64,000 bases of DNA, taken from the NCBI GenBank assembly GCA_039714575.1, contig JBDLJE010000002.1, forward strand, positions 1 to 64,000, in the 5' to 3' direction. Positions 9,696 to 17,785 of this stretch are shown piece by piece (within the stretch, counting starts at the first letter, position 1; each line of letters opens with the position of its first letter). The notes below the pieces were generated by a model. The model did no database searches. It saw nothing but the letters and a program-made list of their open reading frames with translations, and had not been told where the DNA came from. Position numbers and translations under genes: made by a program. The DNA is from Sulfonitrofixus sp039714575 (lineage in GTDB: Bacteria; Campylobacterota; Campylobacteria; Campylobacterales; Sulfurimonadaceae).

Positions 9696-9935
9696 TTAAG
9701 CTCTTGTCATAATTAAAGCGACAAACTCGTCTATAGTACGGATCTTCTGTGCATCTTCTGCTTTTAGGTCAATGTTCAGTTTTTTGTCCATCATAACAAT
9801 GAGGTCGATCGCATCAAGAGAGTCCATGTCCAAGTCTTCAAAAAAGTTTGCGCCTTCTACGATCTCATCTTCTTCGACTTCGAACTCTTCGATCAAAACT
9901 TCTTTTAGCGTGGCTCTTACCAACTCTTCGGTCAT
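9696..9935 (-). CDS. Acyl carrier protein, pigment cluster (ACP 1 of 4)
   Basis: Acidic 79-residue carrier protein. The phosphopantetheine attachment site is Ser39 in DMDSLDAIDL. It lies two bases downstream of the ketosynthase gene and carries the growing chain or the starter. It differs from the other three ACPs of the locus, which carry LGLDS or LELDS, so it may serve a different half of the pathway. No phosphopantetheinyl transferase gene is visible in the window, so priming must come from elsewhere in the genome. Confidence 0.9.
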   Translation of the reverse strand: MTEELVRATLKEVLIEEFEVEEDEIVEGANFFEDLDMDSLDAIDLIVMMDKKLNIDLKAEDAQKIRTIDEFVALIMTRA

Positions 9936-9937
9936 TA

Positions 9938-11164
9938 CTATTCCTCTATTTTTTTAAAGATAAGCGAGGTGTTGATCCCGCCAAATGCAAAATTGTTATT
10001 CATAACTATATCATGATTACCGTAACGGTGTTCAAAAAGATAATCAAGCGGCGCACAGGTCTCATCGACCTTTACCAGGTTTTTGTTCGCCGGCAGCAGT
10101 CCTGTTTTAAGGCTGATAAGACCGATGATGGACTCAACAACACCACAACCACCCAAGATATGACCCATATATCCTTTGGTACTGCTGATAGGTGTTTTGT
10201 CACCAAAGACCGAATAGGTCGCATGCGACTCGGCAATATCGCCTTTTGGTGTAGATGTCGCGTGTGCATTGATGTACCCTACTTTGTCTGGTGTGATGTC
10301 GGCATCATCAAGTGCCAGACGCATCACCTGCTCCATCCCCTCAGAAGATGGGGTGGTGATGTGTTCACCGTCACACGATGTCGCATAACCGATGATCTCA
10401 CCATAGATCTTCGCGCCGCGTGCTTTAGCTGATTCGTACTCCTCAAGTACCAGTGTTCCCGCACCCTCTGCTGTTACCAGGCCGTCACGCTCTGTGTCAA
10501 AAGGTCTCGGTGTCTGGTCCGGCGTATCGTTATAACGTGTTGATGTCGCTGCCATGATCTCGAAGATACCTGCATTGTATGCATGTGCCTCCTCGGAACC
10601 GCCGACAAACATCATGTCGCTCATACCGTACTTAATGCTCTCATACCCGATACCGATCGCCATTGAAGAAGAGGTACAGGCAGAACAGGCGGGGATGTTA
10701 CGCCCGCGGATCTTGAACATCGCGGCGATGTTGGCCGCGACCGTATGGCTCATGAACTGTAAAAAGCTCATGGAGTTCTGCCCATTAAAGGTCTTCTCTT
10801 TGGCAATAGTACCGATAGAGTCAAACAGTGCCTCGTCAGAGCCCATAGTCGAACCAAAACTGATCCCCGTACGCGGGTTTGAGATCTGCTCCTCGGTAAG
10901 TCCGGCATCTTTGACGGCATCTTGCATCGTTTTCGCGGCCATGATCGCAACACGGCCCATCGAACGGCGGCTTTTACGCGGGATCTCTTTGTAGTCATTC
11001 CAGTTGACCACACCGCAGACACGTGTTTTAAAATCTTTATACTCCGACCATTCGGCCACATGCTGTACACCGCTTCTAGACTCTTCAAGAGCCTCTTGCA
11101 GTTGCTGCATATCATTACCAAGCGGTGAAAGTACACCGACACCTGTGATCACAACACGACGCAT
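9938..11164 (-). CDS. Beta-ketoacyl-ACP synthase (ApeR-like KS), pigment cluster
   Basis: Elongating condensing enzyme of 408 residues with all catalytic residues: Cys163 in SACTSSS, His301 in NAHATST and His335 in GHILGG. The ATG at 11164 has AGGAG seven bases upstream, which is better than the in-frame ATG at 11170 directly abutting that site. It lies between the ketoreductase and ACP genes, as in aryl polyene clusters where a FabF-like KS follows the reductase. It is likely used in chain initiation or early elongation of the polyene, but its substrate cannot be read from the sequence. Confidence 0.9.
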   Translation of the reverse strand: MRRVVITGVGVLSPLGNDMQQLQEALEESRSGVQHVAEWSEYKDFKTRVCGVVNWNDYKEIPRKSRRSMGRVAIMAAKTMQDAVKDAGLTEEQISNPRTGISFGSTMGSDEALFDSIGTIAKEKTFNGQNSMSFLQFMSHTVAANIAAMFKIRGRNIPACSACTSSSMAIGIGYESIKYGMSDMMFVGGSEEAHAYNAGIFEIMAATSTRYNDTPDQTPRPFDTERDGLVTAEGAGTLVLEEYESAKARGAKIYGEIIGYATSCDGEHITTPSSEGMEQVMRLALDDADITPDKVGYINAHATSTPKGDIAESHATYSVFGDKTPISSTKGYMGHILGGCGVVESIIGLISLKTGLLPANKNLVKVDETCAPLDYLFEHRYGNHDIVMNNNFAFGGINTSLIFKKIEE

Positions 11165-11173
11165 ATTCATCTC

Positions 11174-11875
11174 CTAACGTACCATTCCACCGCTGATGTT
11201 GATCGTCTCAGCTGTGATATAAGTCGCCTTATCGGCTAAAAAGAGGACAACCTCGGCAACCTCTTCAGGTTTGCCGATACGACGAAGCGGAATACCCTTT
11301 TTCATCTCTTTAAGCGGTAGGTCTTCTGTCATCTCAGACTCGATAAGCCCCGGTGCAACACAGTTGACACGGATCTTGTAACGACCCATCTCTAACGCCA
11401 GCGCCTTCGTAAAAGCAATAATAGCACCCTTGGTTGCCGAGTAGTTGGTCTGTGCGACATTACCGGCGATGCCCGATACCGAGGACATATTGATGATGGC
11501 ACAGTTCTTCTTGGCGATCATCTTCTCTGAAACAGCCTTTGTCACATAGAACATACTGTTGAGATTTGTACTGATGACATCTTCCCACTCTTCATCTTTC
11601 ATCCAGAAAAAGAGGTTGTCCTTTGTAATACCGGCATTGTTGACCAAAACATCCAGTTCAAGTTCACCGAAAGCCTCTTTGACACTTGCTTTGTCACTCA
11701 CATCACAGTAGATGATCTCACCATTTTTGATCTCGTCTAAGATCTCTTGGGCTTTGGCCTCTTGTGAACGGTAGTGGATGTAGACAAAGTACCCCGCGTC
11801 TGCAAAAGCACGAACACAAGCTTCACCGATAGCACCGGTTGCCCCTGTTACAAGTACACGCTTCTGTTCACCCAT
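11174..11875 (-). CDS. 3-ketoacyl-ACP reductase (FabG-like, ApeQ-type)
   Basis: Short-chain dehydrogenase of 233 residues that reduces 3-ketoacyl-ACP with NADPH during polyene elongation. The cofactor motif TGATGAIG is near residue 10, NNAG is at 79-82 and the catalytic set is Ser132, Tyr145 and Lys149 (YSATK). The start overlaps the lyase stop by one base. Because each polyene unit needs ketoreduction and dehydration but no enoyl reduction, the presence of a KR and DHs without an enoyl reductase in the locus fits aryl polyene assembly. Confidence 0.9.
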   Translation of the reverse strand: MGEQKRVLVTGATGAIGEACVRAFADAGYFVYIHYRSQEAKAQEILDEIKNGEIIYCDVSDKASVKEAFGELELDVLVNNAGITKDNLFFWMKDEEWEDVISTNLNSMFYVTKAVSEKMIAKKNCAIINMSSVSGIAGNVAQTNYSATKGAIIAFTKALALEMGRYKIRVNCVAPGLIESEMTEDLPLKEMKKGIPLRRIGKPEEVAEVVLFLADKATYITAETINISGGMVR

Positions 11876-13395
11876 TACGATAGCTCGCCATTTTTGATCA
11901 TCTCAACCACTTTGACTATCTCGATATCCATACGACGGTCTTCAACCAACGGTGGGATGATTGAACGGACCTTTTGGTAGATCTTCTCTAACTGAGGAGA
12001 GATACCTTCGTGCCCGCGAATGTCAACTGCCTGTGCAAGACCCATAAAGGCGATAGCAAGCATGTTGTCAAGGTCCGGCTGCGTACGTTTAAAGTTCAAC
12101 GCAGCCGTTGTTCCCATACTGACCTTGTCCTGGTTAAGAGACTCTGTCGGACGAGAGAAAACAGAAGCCGGCATAATGTTCATCATCACGTCTGCACTGA
12201 GTGAGCTCAGTGAGATCTGCATCGCTTTGAATCCGTGATGGTGCGGTTTGTCAGAGATCTTCAAGTTCTCGCCGATACCGCGGTTGAACTTGTGGTCGAC
12301 AAGAAGAGAGAACTGCTTGTCAAGAAGGTCGGCTGCGTTGGCAGAACAGATCTTCAGCGTGTCCATCGCATGTGCAACGTAACCGCCGTAGAAGTTTCCG
12401 GAAGTATAGATCTTCTTGCCTTCACCATCGATGATAGGGTTGTCATTAACGGCATTACACTCCGTCTCAACCCATTTCTTAGACATCTCAAGATTGTCCC
12501 AGACGATCCCAAGGACCTGCGGTGTACAACGGATAGAGTATTTGTCCTGAATACAGAGCGTGTCTTCTGTGAAGAACTTCTCGTAACGTTCATCTTGTGC
12601 CTGAACGATGTCAGAACCTTCCAGTTTTTTAGCCAGCTGCGCGGCACAACGGATCTGACCTGCAAAAGGCTTTACCTCGTGTACAAGCGGCTGAAGCGGT
12701 GTACCGTCTGCATGCATCATCTCAAAAAGACCGGCGACAAAGCTCTCATAAGCATACATCCAGTTCTCGAATCTCTGCATTGCCACGATAGCGATACCGC
12801 TCATAGACGCCGTACCGTTCATGATCGCCAGTGCCTCTTTCGGCTCAAGCTCATACGGCTCGATATCGATCTCTTTATAGACGTCTGCACTACTGCGGAT
12901 CTCCCCTTTGTAGTAGACCTCACGTTCACCGACGATCGCTGCTGCGATGTAAGAGAGCGGTGTCAAGTCACCACTTGCACCGACAGAACCCTGTGATGGG
13001 ATGACCGGGATGATGTCGTTGTTAAAGAAGTATGCCAAACGCTCTAAAAGGTTGGCTGTAATACCTGAGTACCCTTTGGAAAGACTCGTCAAACGGATCA
13101 GTAAAATACGCTTACACTCGTCATGACTGAGCATCTCGCCAACACCGCAACCGTGAAAACGAAAGAGGTTTTTTTGAAGCTCTTTAGCCTGCTCAAATGC
13201 AGAGTAATTCGTACCCGCTTCACCATACCCTGTTGTTACACCGTAGATCGGTTTACCCGTTGAGATCTCTTCAAGTAAAAAGGCGTGTGAATCTGCGATC
13301 TTTTTACGGAAAGTCTCTTCTGTAGAGACCTCTACGTTCTCTGTATGACAAAGTTCTTTGTAATCGACATGTTGAGCATTGATTTTAATTGACAT
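11875..13395 (-). CDS. Aromatic amino acid ammonia-lyase (PAL/TAL type, MIO enzyme)
   Basis: Lyase of 506 residues that removes ammonia from Phe or Tyr to give cinnamate or 4-coumarate, the expected aryl starter. The MIO prosthetic group forms from Ala140-Ser141-Gly142 in GASGDL; the catalytic Tyr51 is in YGVTTGYG. The motif LNQDKVSMG has the Gln-Asp pattern of PAL/TAL rather than NQED of histidine lyase. The selectivity pair is Phe80-His81, which mixes the PAL and HAL patterns. It is the first gene of the left operon, preceded by a 5' hairpin, and no histidine utilisation genes are near. Whether the substrate is Phe, Tyr or His has to be tested. Confidence 0.85.
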   Translation of the reverse strand: MSIKINAQHVDYKELCHTENVEVSTEETFRKKIADSHAFLLEEISTGKPIYGVTTGYGEAGTNYSAFEQAKELQKNLFRFHGCGVGEMLSHDECKRILLIRLTSLSKGYSGITANLLERLAYFFNNDIIPVIPSQGSVGASGDLTPLSYIAAAIVGEREVYYKGEIRSSADVYKEIDIEPYELEPKEALAIMNGTASMSGIAIVAMQRFENWMYAYESFVAGLFEMMHADGTPLQPLVHEVKPFAGQIRCAAQLAKKLEGSDIVQAQDERYEKFFTEDTLCIQDKYSIRCTPQVLGIVWDNLEMSKKWVETECNAVNDNPIIDGEGKKIYTSGNFYGGYVAHAMDTLKICSANAADLLDKQFSLLVDHKFNRGIGENLKISDKPHHHGFKAMQISLSSLSADVMMNIMPASVFSRPTESLNQDKVSMGTTAALNFKRTQPDLDNMLAIAFMGLAQAVDIRGHEGISPQLEKIYQKVRSIIPPLVEDRRMDIEIVKVVEMIKNGELS

Positions 13396-13412
13396 CTATT
13401 TTCCCGGTAAAA

Positions 13413-13430
13413 CTGTTGTAAAAACAACAG
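13413..13430 (-). promoter_or_regulatory. 5' leader hairpin before the ammonia-lyase gene
   Basis: Perfect inverted repeat CTGTTGT-(4 nt)-ACAACAG, 18 bases upstream of the lyase ATG, followed on the minus strand by TTTTACC. It looks like a weak terminator or attenuator in the leader, just ahead of the ribosome site. A possible promoter (TTGTAG, 17-base gap, TATTTA) lies just upstream. Confidence 0.4.
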
Positions 13431-13513
13431 CTATAAATATTTTTTGTATTTTAGCACTACAACCCCATATATCGACTGAAGTCACTATAAAAAAAAGAGA
13501 GAAAATCACAATT

Positions 13514-13548
13514 AAGACCTTTGAAGATGCTGTTTATTCAAAGGTCTT
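13514..13548 (-). terminator. Hairpin terminator after the GT2 gene
   Basis: Perfect 12-bp stem AAGACCTTTGAA with an 11-base loop, 14 bases beyond the glycosyltransferase stop. The U-tract on the minus strand is weak (AATTGTGATTTT). It separates the GT2 transcript from the lyase operon. Confidence 0.65.
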
Positions 13549-13561
13549 GTTTAGGAGAGGA

Positions 13562-14263
13562 CTATTTTATACCTATCAAGCGCAGCATGTTTATAAAAAA
13601 GAGTCTGGAGTGCAGTTTGCTTAGGCGAATATTGTCTTTTAACGCGTCAAAATGGCTGACACGCTCTTCGGGTTTCGGGTAATAGACCTCGATCCCGACC
13701 TCTTCGATACAACCGCCGTTCCAGACATGACGGACAAGGACTTCGATCTCAAAATCATAACGGCGTTTCTCTATAGGAAGCTCCAAAATGCCGACCGGGT
13801 ACGAGCGAAAACCTGACTGGGTATCGTCAAGATGCAGGCCCGTCTCTGTCCAGATCCAGAAGTTACTGAACTTGCGTCCGAATTTTGATGAGTTCGGGAC
13901 GTTCTCCGCAAACCTTCGACACCCTATGACAATACACTTTTCAAGGTCTTTTCCGATGAAGTTGTTGATCTCATGCGGAAAATGCTGACCGTCGCCGTCA
14001 ACAATAAAAAAGGAGTCAAAACCCAGCTCTTTAGCCTTTTTACCCCCTGTCAATATCGCTTCACCCTTCCCTTTATTGGGGGTGTGTCTGATCAGATGGA
14101 GTGCTTCGTCCTCATCGATATTCAACATCACATTTGGTTCAGAACCATCATCAACGACAATAACGGTACTCTTGGTCTTAAGTGCCGCGTAAACAACATC
14201 TTCAATAGTCTCGGGGTTGTTATAAACAGGAATAACGATACAGGTTTTGTTCAAGATAATCAC
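13562..14263 (-). CDS. GT2-family glycosyltransferase (ApeJ N-terminal-like)
   Basis: Cytoplasmic-face glycosyltransferase of 233 residues related to dolichol-phosphate mannosyltransferases. Motifs are the N-terminal VIPVYNNPETI, the nucleotide site VVDDGSE and the metal-binding region VDGDGQH. In many APE clusters a GT2 domain is fused to an LpxL-like acyltransferase in one protein; here the two parts are separate genes, this one and that at 15671. It is transcribed away from the FAD enzyme, with its own promoter region and a strong terminator. The start is a GTG at 14263. Its sugar donor and acceptor are unknown. Confidence 0.8.
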   Translation of the reverse strand: MIILNKTCIVIPVYNNPETIEDVVYAALKTKSTVIVVDDGSEPNVMLNIDEDEALHLIRHTPNKGKGEAILTGGKKAKELGFDSFFIVDGDGQHFPHEINNFIGKDLEKCIVIGCRRFAENVPNSSKFGRKFSNFWIWTETGLHLDDTQSGFRSYPVGILELPIEKRRYDFEIEVLVRHVWNGGCIEEVGIEVYYPKPEERVSHFDALKDNIRLSKLHSRLFFINMLRLIGIK

Positions 14264-14282
14264 TCTCTTATAAAATTAATGG

Positions 14283-14288
14283 ATTATA
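14283..14288 (-). promoter_or_regulatory. Candidate -10 box for the GT2 gene
   Basis: Minus-strand TATAAT about 20 bases upstream of the GTG start of the glycosyltransferase gene, within the divergent intergenic region shared with the FAD enzyme gene. No clear -35 box. Confidence 0.4.
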
Positions 14289-14351
14289 ACGAAGAAGGGC
14301 TTTATAGAGACTATTTTATGATTAACATCAAGTTATAATATACATACTGTT

Positions 14352-14360
14352 TGCTATAAT
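14352..14360 (+). promoter_or_regulatory. Extended -10 promoter for the FAD enzyme gene
   Basis: TGCTATAAT, an extended -10 element, 31 bases upstream of the ATG at 14392, with TTATAA 16-17 bases further upstream as a weak -35. A ribosome site AAGGA precedes the start. Confidence 0.6.
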
Positions 14361-14391
14361 CTATGCCTATTTAAATTGATGAAGGAATCCA

Positions 14392-15624
14392 ATGACAGAG
14401 TGTGATGTATTTATTATCGGCGGTGGACCTGCAGGCTCGATTGCAGCAGCGAAACTTGTCCAAGCCGGACATAGTGTAGAAGTTGTAGAAAAAGTAAAGT
14501 TCCCGCGCTTTGTCATCGGCGAATCGCTTCTGCCTCGCTGTAATGAGCTGCTCGAAGATGCCAACATGCTTGAAGCGGTCGAAAACGCCGGTTTTCAATA
14601 CAAAGGCGGCGTCGCTTTTGAAAATGAACAAAACGACATCAAGATCATCAACTTTGAGAACAACATGGGACAGAAGCATAACAGCTCTTTTCAAGTACGT
14701 CGTGAGACCTTCGACAACCTGCTGCTTGAAGAGGCAATACGATTCGGTGCCAACGTCACAATGGAGTCTGAGGTCACTGCTTATGACGAAGCGGCAAATG
14801 TCATAACGGTCATCCATAAAGACGGTTCTGAAGAGAAGTACCATGCCAAAAAGGTGATCGATGCTTCCGGTTACGGTCGTGTTCTTCCGCGTCTTCTGGA
14901 TCTTGACTCTGATTCGGCGCTGGCGCTCCGTAACGCGATATTCTGCCGTGTTGAGAACGATGTTCGCCCTACTGACGGCACTGACGGTTATATCTATGTC
15001 GACATCGTAGGCGATAATGATGCCTGGATATGGAACATCCCTCTCAGTCCGACTGTTACTTCAGTAGGTATCGTCTGTACCGATGAATACTATAAGTCAT
15101 TTGACATGGACCAGCAGGCGTTTTGGGAACATATCGTTTACAACGATCCGCATGCAAGCAAACGTTATGCCAACGCTGCACGTATCAACGACGTCGGTTT
15201 CATCGGCGGATACTCGGCAAATGTCAAACGTATGTTCGGCGACAACTTTGTTATGGTCGGTAATGCAACCGAGTTCCTGGATCCGGTCTTCTCATCAGGT
15301 GTAACACTGGCACTTGAGTCAGGTGCCAAAGCAGCCGACCTGACGATTAAAGAGTTCAAAGGCGAGAGTGTTGATTGGCAAGTCGACTATCAAGATTACA
15401 TGATGATCGGTGTCAATGTCTTTAGGGAGTATGTTGAGGCTTGGTATGACGGTCGTCTTCAAAGCATTCTTTTCTCAAAAGAGCCTGGTTCAAAAAAGAT
15501 CGAGAGCAAAGTGGTCTCTGTACTGAGCGGTTATGTCTGGGATACAAAGAACATGTTTGTCAAAACACCGACTGAAGCTGTCAATGCAACGTACAAATCG
15601 TTGACGGGAAGAGACCCGTACTAA
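14392..15624 (+). CDS. FAD-dependent enzyme with flavin-halogenase signatures
   Basis: Flavoprotein of 410 residues. The FAD-binding motif GGGPAGS is at residues 10-16. The halogenase hallmark WxWxIP is present as WIWNIP at residues 212-217, and a GFxxK motif places Lys71 where phenol halogenases carry the catalytic lysine. DPVFSSGVTLA near residue 300 is also typical. The family contains halogenases and related flavin monooxygenases or oxidoreductases, so I infer halogenation or hydroxylation of the aryl head group. Some flexirubins and xanthomonadins are chlorinated or brominated, which fits. The gene has its own promoter and is followed by an acyltransferase gene 46 bases downstream. Confidence 0.75.
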   Translation: MTECDVFIIGGGPAGSIAAAKLVQAGHSVEVVEKVKFPRFVIGESLLPRCNELLEDANMLEAVENAGFQYKGGVAFENEQNDIKIINFENNMGQKHNSSFQVRRETFDNLLLEEAIRFGANVTMESEVTAYDEAANVITVIHKDGSEEKYHAKKVIDASGYGRVLPRLLDLDSDSALALRNAIFCRVENDVRPTDGTDGYIYVDIVGDNDAWIWNIPLSPTVTSVGIVCTDEYYKSFDMDQQAFWEHIVYNDPHASKRYANAARINDVGFIGGYSANVKRMFGDNFVMVGNATEFLDPVFSSGVTLALESGAKAADLTIKEFKGESVDWQVDYQDYMMIGVNVFREYVEAWYDGRLQSILFSKEPGSKKIESKVVSVLSGYVWDTKNMFVKTPTEAVNATYKSLTGRDPY

Positions 15625-15670
15625 TATATAATTCAATTCGGGTTCACCACCTGAACACATAGGAAATCAG

Positions 15671-16531
15671 ATGTCACAATATCGCGGCAGTCCCTTAGGT
15701 ATCAAGTTTACCATCGCACTCTATAACATTTTTGGCTACAAAGCAGCTAAGGGCGTTGTGTTTGTTGTTGCACTTTTTTATGCCGTTATCACACAAAAAA
15801 AACGTCAAGAGCTCAACAATTATTATGATGCAGTGCATGTACCAAAGAGCTTTATCTCTTATTTTCATCATATCTATGCTTTCTCGCTCAACATCTTTGA
15901 TCGCTTTATCGCTAAAGAGGGCATGGCCGAAACTGTCATCAAGATAGAACGCATCAATGTCGAAGCCTTCGAAGAGTTGCAGAAAAGCGGCGGCTTGCTC
16001 GTACTTTCACACCATGGGAACTGGTCACAAAGTTTTAAGACGTTTCAGACCTATGACATCAAACTCAATATCATCGGCGATGAGATGATCGATGAGAACC
16101 TGCATAAACTTGAATCGGCTTCTGAGGAGAACAGACGGATCAATATCATCAGTCTGAAAAACGGCATGCAGGCGATGCTGGATATTGCCAGAGCGCTCCA
16201 GAATAATGAGGTCGTTATTATCATGGTCGATCGCATACAAGAGCTCAACAAGAGTGTCGAAGTTGACTTTTTGGGCCGTTCGACCCTGTTGCACAGCGGT
16301 GCTTTTGAGATAGCCCACATGCGTAAAAGTCCTATGCTCGGTTGTGATGTTGTTCGAACCGGTGACCAGAAAAACAAAGTAGAATTTTCTGAGATCATAA
16401 CCTCTTCAAAAAATAAAAAAGAGGAGGTCATCCTAGACCTTGCACAACAATATGCCAGCTTCCTGGAAAAAGTAGTTCGAGAGTACCCTTGGCAGTGGTT
16501 TAACTTTTTCGACTTTTGGAAAAGACCTTAA
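15671..16531 (+). CDS. LpxL/HtrB-like acyltransferase (ApeJ C-terminal-like)
   Basis: Membrane-associated acyltransferase of the lipid A acyltransferase (LPLAT) fold, 286 residues, with a hydrophobic stretch around residues 27-40. The active-site region is SHHGNWSQ at residues 113-120; the acidic residue of the usual HX4(D/E) motif is replaced by Ser119/Gln120. It likely attaches the polyene acyl chain to a lipid or sugar-lipid, or has lost catalysis. It pairs in function with the separate GT2 gene at 13562, since both parts are fused in ApeJ of other clusters. AGGAAATC serves as ribosome site. Confidence 0.7.
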   Translation: MSQYRGSPLGIKFTIALYNIFGYKAAKGVVFVVALFYAVITQKKRQELNNYYDAVHVPKSFISYFHHIYAFSLNIFDRFIAKEGMAETVIKIERINVEAFEELQKSGGLLVLSHHGNWSQSFKTFQTYDIKLNIIGDEMIDENLHKLESASEENRRINIISLKNGMQAMLDIARALQNNEVVIIMVDRIQELNKSVEVDFLGRSTLLHSGAFEIAHMRKSPMLGCDVVRTGDQKNKVEFSEIITSSKNKKEEVILDLAQQYASFLEKVVREYPWQWFNFFDFWKRP

Positions 16532-16577
16532 ACTTTAGTTTTTATTTTTGCTGGAAATTTCGAAACTATTCTCAATA

Positions 16578-17034
16578 TCTCACTTCTTTAATTACTTCAT
16601 ATCGCTAGTATGTCACTTTTCTTTCTTGCTAGCTCAAGAAAGAAACCTAACGAAAAGAAAGAAGAGCTATTACGGGTACAGCTACTTTCATAAGTATCAT
16701 GTAATCTGATGCACGAAACCCCTCCGGCTTCAGCCACTGCACCAAAACGCAGTAACTGGTCGACAATATTCCAACTAAGTCAAAAGCTTTAGCTTTTAAA
16801 TTTAAACAATGCGTTACCGTTTGGCTCTTTTCGTGGCATCTGCAGCGTTGAGTGTAAGGAGAGAAAGAGCGTTAAAAAAACGGCATTGTTTGACCGTAGG
16901 GAGTTTTGTCGTTTTTAGCGAAAGAACGAGTGGAAGGAAAGTAGTCGGTAGCTACCGACCGCGAAGCCGTTACGAGAGCTTTTTGGTTTCGTTTTTTGCG
17001 GAGAAAAAAGGAAAGAGTGAAGTCAATAAGGTCT
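16578..17034. repeat. Long dispersed repeat, family A copy 1
   Basis: This ~457-bp block fills most of the gene-free 16532-17051 interval between two convergent operons. It matches 32600-33058 along its length with many scattered substitutions and short indels. It contains several palindromes: an 11-bp stem TTTCTTTCTTG/CAAGAAAGAAA at 16618-16645, AAAAGCTTTAGCTTTT near 16791, and GTCGGTAGCTACCGAC at 16944-16959. A 75-codon open frame inside it (16809-17036) is not preserved in the other copy. I see no transposase, so it is non-coding and structured. Confidence 0.8.
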
Positions 17035-17051
17035 AATTGAGAAAAACATTT

Positions 17052-17381
17052 CTAATGCCACTTTAGTTTGAAATCACCGCAAAGTTCGCCTGAACTGTTT
17101 GTAAGTTTCACCCGAACACCGCTTTTAGTAGGCGCGATCATATACGTCAGTCTCTCATCAGGCAAGATCTTTTGAACGAACTTCGCACTTGTTATCGCAT
17201 CGATCTCTTTTTCCAAGACCTCAGTAAGCATATCGATCTGCAAAAAGCCCGGCAGAAGAGGCATACCCTCAAAATGGGCTTTAAATATTGCATGAGACGC
17301 ATCGGTCAGCTTGATCTCGACGCACTCATCACTCTGAGAGATCACACTGTATAGTCCGCTAGAGAGATACGTTTGACTCAT
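17052..17381 (-). CDS. Hotdog 3-hydroxyacyl-ACP dehydratase (ApeI-like)
   Basis: Small FabA/FabZ-type dehydratase of 109 residues that removes water from 3-hydroxyacyl-ACP to form each double bond of the polyene. His36 in HFEG and Asp50 in GFLQID are 14 residues apart, the spacing of the catalytic His-Asp/Glu pair in FabA and FabZ. MPLLPG between them matches the family. Its start overlaps the stop of the preceding dehydratase-like gene. It is the last gene of the right operon. Confidence 0.8.
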   Translation of the reverse strand: MSQTYLSSGLYSVISQSDECVEIKLTDASHAIFKAHFEGMPLLPGFLQIDMLTEVLEKEIDAITSAKFVQKILPDERLTYMIAPTKSGVRVKLTNSSGELCGDFKLKWH

Positions 17382-17785
17382 AATGACTCTCCGTTTTTTT
17401 CTAAAACCGCGGCCACTTGACCTTCGGCAACAACACTCTCACCGTCATAGACAGTGAAACTCACCACAAAAAAGCTGTCGAGGTTGCTGATGTAGCGGCT
17501 CTCGACCTCAAAGTCTCTCTTGTCACTCTTTTGGAGCCATTTAGACTTGACACTCACCAGCATTCCCATTGCACGCGGCGGGACATTGGCTGCTTTTTTC
17601 TCTTCGGTCAGTCTTAGAAAGATAGAGGTCTGCGCCCCGGCTTCAGAGAGCATAGAGAGTGTCGGTGCACTTTCAAAAGCAACAACCGTGCGCGACAGAT
17701 GCTCTTCGCTTACCAATACTTTTTTAACAAAACCTACCGGATCTTTTTGCGGCAGGTATGTCATTAGTTCATCAAGACCAACCAT
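17378..17785 (-). CDS. Hotdog dehydratase-like protein (ApeP-like), possibly non-catalytic
   Basis: Protein of 135 residues with the layout of ApeP-type hotdog dehydratases: LPQKDP near the N-terminus, PTLSMLSEAGAQTS at 41-54 on the central helix, and beta-strands following. The helix carries Glu48, but no histidine occurs 14 residues before it, where the catalytic His would be expected, so I infer either a divergent site or a structural partner of the dehydratase encoded next to it. It overlaps both neighbours by one to four bases. Confidence 0.65.
   Translation of the reverse strand: MVGLDELMTYLPQKDPVGFVKKVLVSEEHLSRTVVAFESAPTLSMLSEAGAQTSIFLRLTEEKKAANVPPRAMGMLVSVKSKWLQKSDKRDFEVESRYISNLDSFFVVSFTVYDGESVVAEGQVAAVLEKNGESL

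Noticed and set aside
9848..10432. Long open frame antisense to ACP/KS genes (194 codons)
   Set aside because: Shadow of well-supported minus-strand genes; Cys- and His-rich translation without domain features.
12235..12996. Long open frame antisense to the lyase gene (253 codons)
   Set aside because: Composition follows the codon pattern of the lyase on the other strand, with no ribosome site or family match.
11875..13395. Histidine ammonia-lyase (hutH)
   Set aside because: NQDK instead of NQED near the active site, no other hut genes, and position as the first gene of a polyene operon favour PAL/TAL-type activity; His activity is left open.
16809..17036. Short basic open frame in the repeat at 16.6-17.0 kb
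   Set aside because: Not conserved in frame or strand in the second repeat copy.
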